DNA of 64,000 nt from Thermus antranikianii DSM 12462. Lineage in GTDB: Bacteria; Deinococcota; Deinococci; Deinococcales; Thermaceae. Location: assembly GCF_000423905.1 (NCBI RefSeq), contig NZ_AUIW01000004.1, positions 62,001 to 126,000 on the forward strand, given 5' to 3'. Made by a program: the position numbers and the translations under genes. Shown here in pieces: positions 8,640-16,236 of this stretch (positions are counted from its first letter, which is position 1; each line of letters opens with the position of its first letter). Under the pieces are notes generated by a model that saw only the letters and a program-made list of their open reading frames with translations, made no database searches and had not been told where the DNA came from.

Positions 8640-10139
8640 CTACCCGCCAAAACCCATCCCGCTCACAAAGCGCAGGATGGGATCCCGCATGAAGTAGACA
8701 AAGAGCAAGACCAGCAACTGCAACCCGATGAAGGGGATCCCGCCCAGATAGATATCCGTGGTCTTCACCTCCTTGGGGGCCACGTTCCGCAGGTAGAAGA
8801 GGGCAAAGCCAAAGGGCGGGGTGAGAAAGGAGGTCTGCAGGTTCACCCCCACCATAAGGCCGAACCAGAGCTTGTCGATGTTCAAGGCCTCGGCCCCGAT
8901 GGCCAGAAGGGGCAGGGCGATGAAGGCGATCTCAAAGAAGTCGATGAAGAAGCCCAGCAGGAAGACCAACACCATCACGAAGAGGATGAAGCCCACCTCG
9001 CCGCCGGGCAAACCGGTAAGGAAACCTTCCACCCAGAGGTCCCCATCCACCCCGCGGAAGACCAGGCTGAAAAGGGTGGAGCCGATAAGGATGAAGATGA
9101 CGAAGGCCGTGAGCTTGGCCGTACCCTCCATGGCCCCGTAGAGGACCTGGAAGGAAAGCCTGCGGTTCAAAGCCGCCAGGATCAAGGCCCCCACCACCCC
9201 CATGGCCCCGGCCTCCGTGGGGGTGGCCAGGCCGATGAGCACCGTACCCAGCACCAGGAAGATGAGGACCAAGGGGGGCACCATGGAAAGAAGGGCCCTT
9301 CGGAGGAGGGGATTCCTGCGGATCCAGGGAAGGAGGACCAGGGTCCAAACCCCCAAGGCCAAGACCACCTCCAGCCACTCCGCCCAGGCGGGCAGGAAGC
9401 GCCCCACCGCATAAGCCCCCACCCCCACCAGCAGATAGGAGAGAAGGGCAAAAGCCGCCTGGGCTTCCTTACCGGCGTCTGGCCGGGCTTCCGGAGGAAG
9501 GGCGGGAACCCACCTTGGGCGGAAAAGGGCCACGTAGATCACGTAAAGGAAGTAAAAGCCCACGGTAAGGGCGGAGGGAATCAAAGCGGCCTTGTACATA
9601 TCCCCCACGGAAACCCCTAGCTGGTCCGACAAAACAATGAGGACCACGCTTGGGGGGATGATCTGGGCCAGGGTGGCCGAGCCCAGGATCACCCCGCTGG
9701 CAAAGCGGGGGTTATAGCCGTACTTCAGCATGATGGGCAGGGAGATAAGGCCCATGGCCATCACGCTGGCCGCCACCACCCCAGTAGTGGCGGCCAAGAT
9801 GGCCCCCACGAAAACCACGCTTAAGGCCAAGCCCCCGCGAAGGGGTCCGAAGAGCTTCCCCATGGTGTCCAGGAGGTCTTCGGCCAGGCCGCTTTTCTCC
9901 AGGATGATGCCCATGAAGGTGAAGAAGGGAATGGCCAGGAGAAGCTGGTTGGACATGATGCCGAAGATGCGGTCGGGCATGGCCTTAAGGAGGGGTGCGG
10001 GGAAGATGTCCAGGGCGATGCCCAAAAAGCCGAAAACGATCCCCACCGCCCCCAAGGAGAAGGCCACGGGGTAGCCGGAAAGCAAAAAGACCACCAGGGC
10101 CAAAAACATCAGGGGAGGCATGAGGCTTTCCAGGTTCAT
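8640..10139 (-). CDS. dctM: TRAP transporter large permease (DctM family)
   Basis: A 499-residue polytopic membrane protein with about 12-14 hydrophobic segments and the family pattern (IPFFTFMGIILEKSGLAEDLLDTMGKLFGPLRGGLA). It forms the ion-driven channel of a tripartite ATP-independent periplasmic (TRAP) transporter for an organic acid. It is somewhat longer than typical DctM (about 425), with extra hydrophobic sequence in the middle. It overlaps dctQ by 4 nt. The periplasmic binding protein gene (dctP), usually adjacent, is not next to the pair. Confidence 0.93.
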   Translation of the reverse strand: MNLESLMPPLMFLALVVFLLSGYPVAFSLGAVGIVFGFLGIALDIFPAPLLKAMPDRIFGIMSNQLLLAIPFFTFMGIILEKSGLAEDLLDTMGKLFGPLRGGLALSVVFVGAILAATTGVVAASVMAMGLISLPIMLKYGYNPRFASGVILGSATLAQIIPPSVVLIVLSDQLGVSVGDMYKAALIPSALTVGFYFLYVIYVALFRPRWVPALPPEARPDAGKEAQAAFALLSYLLVGVGAYAVGRFLPAWAEWLEVVLALGVWTLVLLPWIRRNPLLRRALLSMVPPLVLIFLVLGTVLIGLATPTEAGAMGVVGALILAALNRRLSFQVLYGAMEGTAKLTAFVIFILIGSTLFSLVFRGVDGDLWVEGFLTGLPGGEVGFILFVMVLVFLLGFFIDFFEIAFIALPLLAIGAEALNIDKLWFGLMVGVNLQTSFLTPPFGFALFYLRNVAPKEVKTTDIYLGGIPFIGLQLLVLLFVYFMRDPILRFVSGMGFGG

Positions 10140-10675
10140 TCCACCACCTCCCGTTCCTCCTCCGCCAGTTGCAGATGCCCCGTGAGGTAGGCGATCCGCT
10201 TGATGAGCTCGGAAATTCCTTGGAGGGTCAATAGGGCAAAGCCCAAGGGCAAGGCCAGCTTGATGGGCCAGCGGGGAAGCCCTCCCACATCGGGGGACAT
10301 CTCCTTCCCCAGGAAGGAGTTCATGGCCCAGGGCCAGGAGAGGTAGATGACCCCCACCGCCATGGGCAGAAGGAAGAGCACCGTCCCCACCACGTCGATC
10401 CAGGCCTGGGCGCGCTTGGAGAAGCGACCGGAAACGAGGTCGATGCGCACGTGGGCGTTGTGCTTCAAGGCGTAGGCCCCGCCCAGGAGGAAGATGAGGC
10501 TAAACATGTACCACTGGGCCTCGAGGTAGGCGTTGGAGCTGTAGCTGAAGCCGTAGCGCATGACGGCGTTGCCCGCAGAAAGCAGGGCCACCAAAAGCAC
10601 CAGCCACACGGTGATTCTGCCTATGGCCTCAGTTAGGGCATCGATGGCTTGCGAAAGACCCAAGAGAAAGCGCAT
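10136..10675 (-). CDS. dctQ: TRAP transporter small permease (DctQ family)
   Basis: About 179 residues with four hydrophobic helices. It has the family features: a first helix (WLVLLVALLSAGNAVMRY), the Glu-Ala-Gln-Trp segment EAQWYMFSLIFLLGGAYALKHNAHVRIDL and two C-terminal helices. DctQ pairs with DctM in the membrane. I place the start at ATG 10675, where AAGGGGGG is well spaced; the frame also opens at TTG 10681. A near-consensus promoter with a palindromic spacer lies 30-55 nt upstream. Confidence 0.9.
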   Translation of the reverse strand: MRFLLGLSQAIDALTEAIGRITVWLVLLVALLSAGNAVMRYGFSYSSNAYLEAQWYMFSLIFLLGGAYALKHNAHVRIDLVSGRFSKRAQAWIDVVGTVLFLLPMAVGVIYLSWPWAMNSFLGKEMSPDVGGLPRWPIKLALPLGFALLTLQGISELIKRIAYLTGHLQLAEEEREVVE

Positions 10676-10702
10676 TCCCAACCCCCCTTAAAAACCCGCC
10701 CC

Positions 10703-10731
10703 ATCCTACCCAGGACAACCTGGGATGTCAA
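10703..10731 (-). promoter_or_regulatory. dctQM promoter with a palindrome filling the spacer
   Basis: On the minus strand TTGACA (10726-10731), exactly 17 bp, and TAGGAT (10703-10708). The spacer contains a perfect inverted repeat CCCAGG-ACAA-CCTGGG (10709-10724), so almost every spacer base belongs to the palindrome. A dimeric regulator bound there would contact the DNA between the two sigma-factor elements. Confidence 0.7.
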
Positions 10732-10790
10732 CGTGGGATTGCGTCCAGAAGGGATTTTGCCTTTCCCCGGCCTCCTTCCACCCCAAGCCC

Positions 10791-11999
10791 TTAACGTGCC
10801 CGGCGGATCGGGGCTACCAGGAAGGCCCCCAGGAGAAAGCAGGTCCCCGCCAGTAGGAAGAGAACCAGATAACCCAGACCCTCTCCCCGGGCGTTCAGAA
10901 GGTCCAATGGCCGCCCGAAGGCTCCCGCCAGCACCTGGGGCACCACGATGGCGGTCTGCCATAAGCCCATGTCGGTGGCGTGGGCCTTGGGATCCCTCAG
11001 CACATCCGCCACCAAGGCCCAGTCCACCGCCAGGTAGACCCCGTAGAAAAGGCCAAAGAAAAGGGCCAGGAACAGCATGGCGTCATACCGGGGGAAAAGC
11101 AGGATGAAGGGCATGAGCAACCCAAGGCCCGCCCCCGAAAGGTAGATGAGGGGCTTTCGGCCCAGCCGGTCCGAGGCCTTCCCTGCGGGAACGCTGGCCA
11201 AGGCCGCCCCCAAGGAGATGAGGAGGCCCAAAAGGGCCACCGCCTGGAAGGGCTCTTTGGCAAGGGTCCGCCCGAGGGCCTGGAAAACCCGCACCACATC
11301 GGCCAGGTAGTACTGCAGGTAGGTCTGGGCCAGGTAAAAGCCCAGCATCACCAAAAAGCGGGTCAGGTAGACCAAAAGAAAGTCCCGGTCCCGCCAGGGC
11401 CCCGCCATGGCAGCGAGAAAGGGACGGGGATGGACCCCTGAGGGTCGGTCGGGGGTAACCCGGAGGCTAAGCCCAGCCCCCAGAAGGTTCAAAAAGGCCA
11501 CCAGATAGGCCTGGAAGGCCAAAGGGAGAAGAAACCCCACCGCACCCCCCAGGATCTGGCCGGAAACCTGCAACACCCCCATGTACCCCGAGGCGGTGCC
11601 CCTTTCCTTTCGGGGCACCAGGTCGGGGATGAGGGCGGAGTAGGGCCCGGTGGCCAGGTCGTCCGCCACCTGCAGGAGGAGGTAGGCCACCAGGAGCCAG
11701 AGGTAGCTTGGGGCATGCGCCAAAAGGAGGAGGGCTATGACGGTGAGGAGGCTACCCGCGAGGAGGAAGGGCTTTCTCCTGCCCAGGCGGTCCGAGAAGT
11801 AGCCCATGATGGGGGGTCCAAGAATGGCCATCACCGCCCCCAGGCCGAAGAGGAAGCCGAGGCGGCTGGCCTTCTCCTCGGGAGGGGAAAGCTCCGCCAC
11901 CTTGGCGGGCAGGATCACCAGAAGGACCAGGAACCACTTGAAGCTGGTGGCGAACCAGTAGGCGGAAAGGGAAAGGTACCAGCCGGGCCCGTGGCGCAT
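10791..11999 (-). CDS. Major facilitator superfamily transporter
   Basis: A 402-residue membrane protein with about 12 hydrophobic segments. It has the MFS motif A between helices 2 and 3 (GYFSDRLGRRKPFLL) and a partial copy between helices 8 and 9 (GKASDRLGRKPLIYL). The reading frame is open further upstream, but homology-like sequence begins at MRHGPGWYLSLSAYWF, so ATG 11999 is chosen. The substrate cannot be assigned; a proline-rich central loop and pattern resemble sugar/cation or drug transporters. It begins 11 nt after the universal stress gene ends and is probably cotranscribed with it. Confidence 0.88.
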   Translation of the reverse strand: MRHGPGWYLSLSAYWFATSFKWFLVLLVILPAKVAELSPPEEKASRLGFLFGLGAVMAILGPPIMGYFSDRLGRRKPFLLAGSLLTVIALLLLAHAPSYLWLLVAYLLLQVADDLATGPYSALIPDLVPRKERGTASGYMGVLQVSGQILGGAVGFLLPLAFQAYLVAFLNLLGAGLSLRVTPDRPSGVHPRPFLAAMAGPWRDRDFLLVYLTRFLVMLGFYLAQTYLQYYLADVVRVFQALGRTLAKEPFQAVALLGLLISLGAALASVPAGKASDRLGRKPLIYLSGAGLGLLMPFILLFPRYDAMLFLALFFGLFYGVYLAVDWALVADVLRDPKAHATDMGLWQTAIVVPQVLAGAFGRPLDLLNARGEGLGYLVLFLLAGTCFLLGAFLVAPIRRAR

Positions 12000-12009
12000 G
12001 GGCCTTACC

Positions 12010-12843
12010 TTACCAGACCGTGGCCTCGGGAACCACCAGGAGGGGCAGGGAGCTCCGGTGGGAAAGCACCTCCACCATGCGCCCAAGCCGGTGGCGCCAG
12101 GTGCTCTTGGCCTTGGAACCCAGGACCAGGAGGTCCGCCTCCCGGACCTTGGCCAAGCGCAAAAGGTCCAGCTCCTCCTCCCCCTTGGACACCTCCACCA
12201 CCCCGGTGGCCTTGAGGAGGCTTTCCAGATGGGCTTTGGCCTGGGCTAGAACATCCGCTAGCCCCAAGGTTTCAGGATCCAAGTAGGTGGGGAAGCAACA
12301 CCCTCCTTGCCCGCTCACCAGGTGCAGGCCGAAGACCTCAGCCCCCAAGGCCCTTCCCCAAGCCTCCGCCACCCGGAAGGCGCTCAGGCTTGCCGGGCTA
12401 TCGTCCAGCCCCACGGCGATGCGGCGCACCCCCCTGAGGGCCCTGGGGAGCAGCAAAACCGGAACCTCCCCTCGGTGCAGGAGATAGCGGGCGAGCCCAC
12501 CCCAGGCCAGGACCTCGAGGCCATCCGTGCCCCGCTGTCCCAAAAGGACCAGGCGGCTTCGCAAGGCCTCCCCAGCCACCACCTGGGCAGGGAAACCCCG
12601 GAGCACCCGGGCCCTGAGCCCGGTATCCGCCAGGGTTTTTTGCACCTCCTTCTCCACCCGCCTAAGGGTTTCCTCCAGCCCCGGCCTAAGATGGGGAAAG
12701 CGGCGGCCAAGGGCCTCAAAGTACGGGGTGGGCACCACGTGGATAAGCTCCGCCGGGATGCCAAGCCCCTCCTGAAGGAAGCGGGCGCTTTCCACCACCG
12801 ACTCCAAGCCCTCCCCCAGGTCCACCGCAGCCAACAGGCGCAT
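12010..12843 (-). CDS. Tandem universal stress protein (UspA family)
   Basis: 277 residues made of two UspA-like domains. The first starts MRLLAAVDLGEGLESVVESARFL, and its nucleotide-binding-like end is LVLLGQRGTDGLEVLAWGGLARYLLHRGEVPVLLLP. The second starts RRIAVGLDDSPASLSAFRVAEAW and ends LLVLGSKAKSTWRHRLGRMVEVLSHRSSLPLLVVP. The G-2x-G-9x-G(S/T) ATP-binding signature is imperfect in both. The gene is divergent from folP with a 32-bp gap; its TATATT -10 (12862-12867, minus) overlaps the folP TATAAT on the other strand. AGGGGG precedes the ATG. Confidence 0.88.
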   Translation of the reverse strand: MRLLAAVDLGEGLESVVESARFLQEGLGIPAELIHVVPTPYFEALGRRFPHLRPGLEETLRRVEKEVQKTLADTGLRARVLRGFPAQVVAGEALRSRLVLLGQRGTDGLEVLAWGGLARYLLHRGEVPVLLLPRALRGVRRIAVGLDDSPASLSAFRVAEAWGRALGAEVFGLHLVSGQGGCCFPTYLDPETLGLADVLAQAKAHLESLLKATGVVEVSKGEEELDLLRLAKVREADLLVLGSKAKSTWRHRLGRMVEVLSHRSSLPLLVVPEATVW

Positions 12844-12861
12844 GCTTTACCCCCTGGCCCC

Positions 12862-12869
12862 AATATAAT
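12862..12869. promoter_or_regulatory. Overlapping divergent -10 elements of usp and folP
   Basis: The 8-bp string AATATAAT reads TATAAT on the plus strand (12864-12869, 6 nt before the folP GTG) and TATATT on the minus strand (12862-12867, 18 nt before the usp ATG). Only one polymerase could occupy it at a time. Confidence 0.55.
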
Positions 12870-12875
12870 CCTTGC

Positions 12876-13694
12876 GTGCTCTGGCTTCGCGACCGCACCC
12901 TGGACCTCTCCCGCCCCCGGATCATGGGAATCCTCAACCTCACCCCCGATTCCTTTTCCGATGGCGGCCTCTACCTGGACCCGGAAAGGGCCCTGGAAAG
13001 GGCCAAGACCCTGGTGGCCGAGGGCGCGGATCTTCTGGACCTGGGGGCTGAATCCACCCGCCCCGGGGCGGAGCCCGTGTCCGTGGAGGAGGAGAAGAAA
13101 AGGCTTCTCCCTGCCCTCGAGGCCATCCTGGAACTGGGGGTGCCGGTGAGCGTGGACACCCGCAAGCCCGAGGTAGCGGCGGAAGCCCTGAAGCTGGGAG
13201 CGCACCTCATCAACGACGTGACGGGCCTTCGGGACGAGCGCATGGTGGCCCTCTGCGCCCGGTATGGGGTGGCGGCGGTGGTCATGCACATGCCCGTGCC
13301 GGATCCCCAGACCATGATGGCCCACGCCCGCTACGGGGACGTGGTGGCCGAGGTGAAGGCCTTCCTCAAGGCCCAGGCGGAAAGAGCCCTGAAGGCTGGG
13401 GTGCCCCAGGTGGTCCTGGACCCGGGATTCGGCTTCGGAAAACTTCTGGAACACAACCTGACCCTCCTCAAACGCCTAGAAGAGATCGTGGCCCTGGGCC
13501 ACCCCGTCTTGGTGGGGCTTTCCCGGAAGCGCTCCATCGGGGAGCTCACGGGGGTGGAGGAACCGGCAAAAAGGGTCCTTGGCTCCGTGGCCGCCCACCT
13601 TTTCGCCGTCATGAAGGGGGCCAGGATCCTTCGCGTCCACGACGTGGCCGCCCACCGGGAGGCCCTTGCGGTGTGGAACGCCCTTTGGGGATAG
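12876..13694 (+). CDS. folP: Dihydropteroate synthase
   Basis: Condenses p-aminobenzoate with dihydropterin pyrophosphate in folate synthesis. The 272-residue product has the first signature GILNLTPDSFSDGG (about 18-31), the second DLGAESTRPGAE, the DPGFGFGK loop and a C-terminal RVHDVAAHREAL. Start is GTG 12876, 6 nt after a perfect TATAAT, so translation is leaderless. It is followed 2 nt later by folB, the preceding enzyme step, so this is a small folate operon. Confidence 0.96.
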   Translation: MLWLRDRTLDLSRPRIMGILNLTPDSFSDGGLYLDPERALERAKTLVAEGADLLDLGAESTRPGAEPVSVEEEKKRLLPALEAILELGVPVSVDTRKPEVAAEALKLGAHLINDVTGLRDERMVALCARYGVAAVVMHMPVPDPQTMMAHARYGDVVAEVKAFLKAQAERALKAGVPQVVLDPGFGFGKLLEHNLTLLKRLEEIVALGHPVLVGLSRKRSIGELTGVEEPAKRVLGSVAAHLFAVMKGARILRVHDVAAHREALAVWNALWG

Positions 13695-13696
13695 AT

Positions 13697-14053
13697 ATGG
13701 GGGAGATCGCCCTTTTGGGTCTGGAGTTCTACGGCCGCCATGGGGTAAGGCCCGAGGAAGGCCGGCTTGGAGCCCGGTTTGTGGTGGACCTCTGGCTTAA
13801 GGTGCCCTTTGAGGGCAAGGGGGACAGGCTGGAGGAAACCGTGGACTACGCCGCCGTCTACGCCCTGGTGGAGGAGGTGGTGCGCCACCGCCGCTTCTAC
13901 TTGATCGAGGCCCTGGCCGACCACCTGGCGGAGGCCCTCCTGCAAGCTTTCCCTCGCCTCGAGGGGGTGCGGGTGCGGGTGCACAAGCCCCACGCCCCCA
14001 TCCCAGGAGTCTTTCGCGACGTGTACGCGGAAACCGAAAAAACGCGCTCCTAG
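13697..14053 (+). CDS. folB: Dihydroneopterin aldolase
   Basis: Cleaves dihydroneopterin to 6-hydroxymethyl-dihydropterin. The 118-residue protein starts MGEIALLGLEFYGRHGV (the conserved FxGxHGxxxEE segment), with a later DYAAVYALVEEVV and IEALADHLAEALL helices and the ending VRVHKPHAPIPG. ATG 13697 is 2 nt beyond the folP stop codon. The upstream frame in folP is not needed. Confidence 0.92.
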   Translation: MGEIALLGLEFYGRHGVRPEEGRLGARFVVDLWLKVPFEGKGDRLEETVDYAAVYALVEEVVRHRRFYLIEALADHLAEALLQAFPRLEGVRVRVHKPHAPIPGVFRDVYAETEKTRS

Positions 14054-14074
14054 AAACCGTTTCGACCACTCATC

Positions 14075-14103
14075 TTGCGCTCATGGGAAAACCGTGGTAG
14101 GAT
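14075..14103 (+). promoter_or_regulatory. Promoter of the NYN-domain gene
   Basis: TTGCGC (14075-14080), 17 bp, TAGGAT (14098-14103). The predicted start near 14110 gives a long (about 125 nt) 5' leader, unusual among the mostly leaderless genes here. A second weak -10 (TAAACT, 14199-14204) would give a shorter leader. Confidence 0.5.
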
Positions 14104-14146
14104 AGCCCCGCCCAAAAGGGCTACGTGAAGAAGACCTATCCCTTCC

Positions 14147-14172
14147 CCCACTGCTCCCTAGGGAGCGGTGGG
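14147..14172 (+). promoter_or_regulatory. Strong hairpin in the leader of the NYN-domain gene
   Basis: A 12-bp stem (CCCACTGCTCCC / GGGAGCGGTGGG, one T-G wobble) with a TA apex, about 60 nt before the ATG at 14234. TTATAAACATTC follows, not a uridine run, so it is a poor terminator for folB and may be an mRNA control or stability element. A GCCC-AAAA-GGGC mini-hairpin caps the predicted 5' end. Confidence 0.5.
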
Positions 14173-14233
14173 TTATAAACATTCTCACCCCCTTGGGCTA
14201 AACTGAAGGAGCCCGGCAAGGGGCGGGTCTATT

Positions 14234-14779
14234 ATGGAAAGGGTAGCGATATTCATTGACGGCTCCAACCTGTACAAGGGGTTGGTGCAGCACCTGGGGC
14301 CGGATTATCGGCTTAACTTCGTGGAGTTTATCAGCCTTCTCACCGCCGGGCGCAGGCTTTTGCGCGCCTACTACTACAACGCCCCCCTTCCTCCGGAAGA
14401 CCCCGCCGCCAAGGCCCACCAGAGCTTTCTCAACTACCTGAAGCGGGTACCCTATGTGGCCGTGCGCCTGGGAAGGCTGGAAAGGCGGGCGGATGGCTTC
14501 GTGGAAAAGGGGGTGGACATCCAGATCGCCATAGACATCCTGCGCCTGGCCTATGCCGACGCCTATGACGTGGCGGTGCTGGTCTCCGGGGATGGGGACT
14601 TCGCCGAGGTGGTCAAGGTGGTCCAGGACATGGGCAAGCAGGTGGAGAACACCACCTTCCACGCCCTTTCCTCCCACCGCCTGGCCCAACAAGCGGACCG
14701 CTTTTATCCCCTGGACGACTTCCCCTGGGAGCGCCTCCGGGCGCAGAGCCTGCCCCAGGCCCCCGAAAGCGGCGAGTAA
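14234..14779 (+). CDS. NYN/PIN-like domain protein (LabA/DUF88 family)
   Basis: 181 residues with the NYN-domain pattern: FIDGSNLYKG at the start (first acidic residue), KGVDIQIAIDIL in the middle and VLVSGDGDFAEVVKVVQDMGKQV near the end. These aspartates would bind Mg2+ in a PIN-like RNase fold. Related proteins act as single-strand RNases or in clock output (LabA), but the target here is unknown. The ATG follows AAGGGGCGGG. It ends 8 nt from the convergent ndk. Confidence 0.88.
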   Translation: MERVAIFIDGSNLYKGLVQHLGPDYRLNFVEFISLLTAGRRLLRAYYYNAPLPPEDPAAKAHQSFLNYLKRVPYVAVRLGRLERRADGFVEKGVDIQIAIDILRLAYADAYDVAVLVSGDGDFAEVVKVVQDMGKQVENTTFHALSSHRLAQQADRFYPLDDFPWERLRAQSLPQAPESGE

Positions 14780-14787
14780 ACCCCAGC

Positions 14788-15201
14788 CTAGAGGAGTTCT
14801 TCGGGGCGAAAGAAAAGGGCGATCTCCCGGCTGGCATCCTCGGGGCTCGCCGAGCCGTGGATCACGTTCTCGTCGATGGTGGTGGCGAAATCCCCCCGGA
14901 TGGTGCCGGGAAGGGCATCCTTGGGGTGGGTGGCCCCCATCATCTTCCGCACCTCGGCCACCACGTTTGGCCCCTCCAGCACCATGGCCACCACCGGACC
15001 CGAGGTGATGAAACGCACCAGGCTGGGGAAGAAGGGTTTCTCCCGGTGCTCGGCGTAATGCCTTTCCGCAAGCTCCTGGGTGATCTGTAAAAGCTTAAGC
15101 CCCACGATACGAAAACCCTTCCGCTCAAAACGGGCAAGGATCTCCCCCACCAAACCCCTTCGCACGCCGTCAGGTTTCACCATGACAAAGGTACGCTCCA
15201 T
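14788..15201 (-). CDS. ndk: Nucleoside diphosphate kinase
   Basis: Moves the gamma phosphate from ATP to other nucleoside diphosphates through a phosphohistidine. The 137-residue length is typical. Signatures are [18 protein letters not shown] at the start, the active-site histidine in [16 protein letters not shown], and the FRPEELL ending. A TAGACT -10 hexamer ends 9 nt before the ATG, consistent with a very short leader. Transcribed away from the PP2C gene upstream, 21 nt apart. Confidence 0.97.
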   Translation of the reverse strand: MERTFVMVKPDGVRRGLVGEILARFERKGFRIVGLKLLQITQELAERHYAEHREKPFFPSLVRFITSGPVVAMVLEGPNVVAEVRKMMGATHPKDALPGTIRGDFATTIDENVIHGSASPEDASREIALFFRPEELL

Positions 15202-15222
15202 ACCCTTAGGAGTCTAACAGGC

Positions 15223-16155
15223 CTAGGGTCTTTTGAAGTAGCCCAGCAGGATGTAGGCCACCACCACCACCCAAAGGAGCACCAAAAGGGCATCCCGCCA
15301 GGTCAAGCGAACCCTGGGGCGCTCAGGTTCCAGGACCTGAGTGGGCAGTTCCTTGGGCTCTTCCCCCAGCTTTAGGCGCACCGGGGCTCCCCCAGCCGCC
15401 TCGAGGGGCAGGGCATAGGGACGGGTACCCTGGGGGAGCTCCTCGGGCACCCGCACCACGATGGCGCTCACGTTATCGGGCCCTCCCCACTCGTTGGCCA
15501 AGGCCACCAGGCGCCTGGCCGCCTCCTCCGGGGGAAAGCTCTTCAGAACTTCCCCCAGGGTGCGGTCCTCCAACACCCCGGAAAGGCCATCACTGCACAG
15601 CAAAAATACGTCACCGGGCTCCAACTTGAGCCCCAAGAGGTCCACCCGGGCCTGGGGAAAGGAGCCCAAAGCGTTGGTGATCACGTTGCGCCAGCGGTGA
15701 ATCTTGGCCTCCTCGGGGCTCAAAAGGCCCTGGCGCACCCTTTCCGCCACCCAGGAGTGATCCTCGGTGAGGAGGGTAAGCTCCCCTTTCCTGAGGAGGT
15801 AGGCCCTGGAGTCCCCCACATGGGCGATCAAGGCATAGGGCAGATCCAAAAGGAGGCAGGTGGCGGTGGTGCCCATACCCCGGTTCTCGGGGCGTTGCGC
15901 CTCCTGGTAAATGCGCTCGTTGGCCTTTTCAAAGGCTTGAAGCAGGGCCCTGGGGCTTGGGTCCACAGTGCGCAGGTTCTCCAGGATCATCTCCACGGCC
16001 AGCCTGGCCGCCACCTCTCCTGTGCGATGCCCCCCCATCCCATCCGCCACCACGAAAACCCCTCCCCACGGGGTCAGGGCATGGCCCACGGCGTCCTCAT
16101 TTTTGGGCCGCTTGAGGCCGGGGTGGGTTTCCAGGGCAAAGGCCAGGCCGGACAC
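15223..16155 (-). CDS. PP2C-type serine/threonine protein phosphatase, membrane anchored
   Basis: 310 residues: a PPM phosphatase domain (about 1-235) with the metal-binding motifs NEDAVG, VADGMGGHRTGE, HVGDSRAYLL, CSDGLSG and GGPDNVSAIVV, then a proline-rich linker and one C-terminal transmembrane helix (DALLVLLWVVVVAYILLGYF). The catalytic domain should face the cytoplasm. Start is GTG 16155, preceded 6 nt upstream by TAAAAT, so leaderless. It normally opposes an Hanks-type kinase, which is not in the window. The divergent lipoprotein gene shares part of the promoter. Confidence 0.93.
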   Translation of the reverse strand: MSGLAFALETHPGLKRPKNEDAVGHALTPWGGVFVVADGMGGHRTGEVAARLAVEMILENLRTVDPSPRALLQAFEKANERIYQEAQRPENRGMGTTATCLLLDLPYALIAHVGDSRAYLLRKGELTLLTEDHSWVAERVRQGLLSPEEAKIHRWRNVITNALGSFPQARVDLLGLKLEPGDVFLLCSDGLSGVLEDRTLGEVLKSFPPEEAARRLVALANEWGGPDNVSAIVVRVPEELPQGTRPYALPLEAAGGAPVRLKLGEEPKELPTQVLEPERPRVRLTWRDALLVLLWVVVVAYILLGYFKRP

Positions 16156-16161
16156 GGGGGG

Positions 16162-16210
16162 ATTTTACCGCCTTTCGCCCGTGGACAACAGGAGGCGGCC
16201 GCGCTATGCT
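16162..16210. promoter_or_regulatory. Divergent promoters of the PP2C and lipoprotein genes
   Basis: Plus strand: TGGACA (16182-16187), 17 bp, TATGCT (16205-16210). Minus strand: TTGTCC (16183-16188) and TAAAAT (16162-16167), 15 bp apart. The two -35 boxes overlap on opposite strands (TGGACAA). Confidence 0.5.
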
Positions 16211-16236
16211 GAAGAAAAGGGAGAAAGGAGGTAAAT

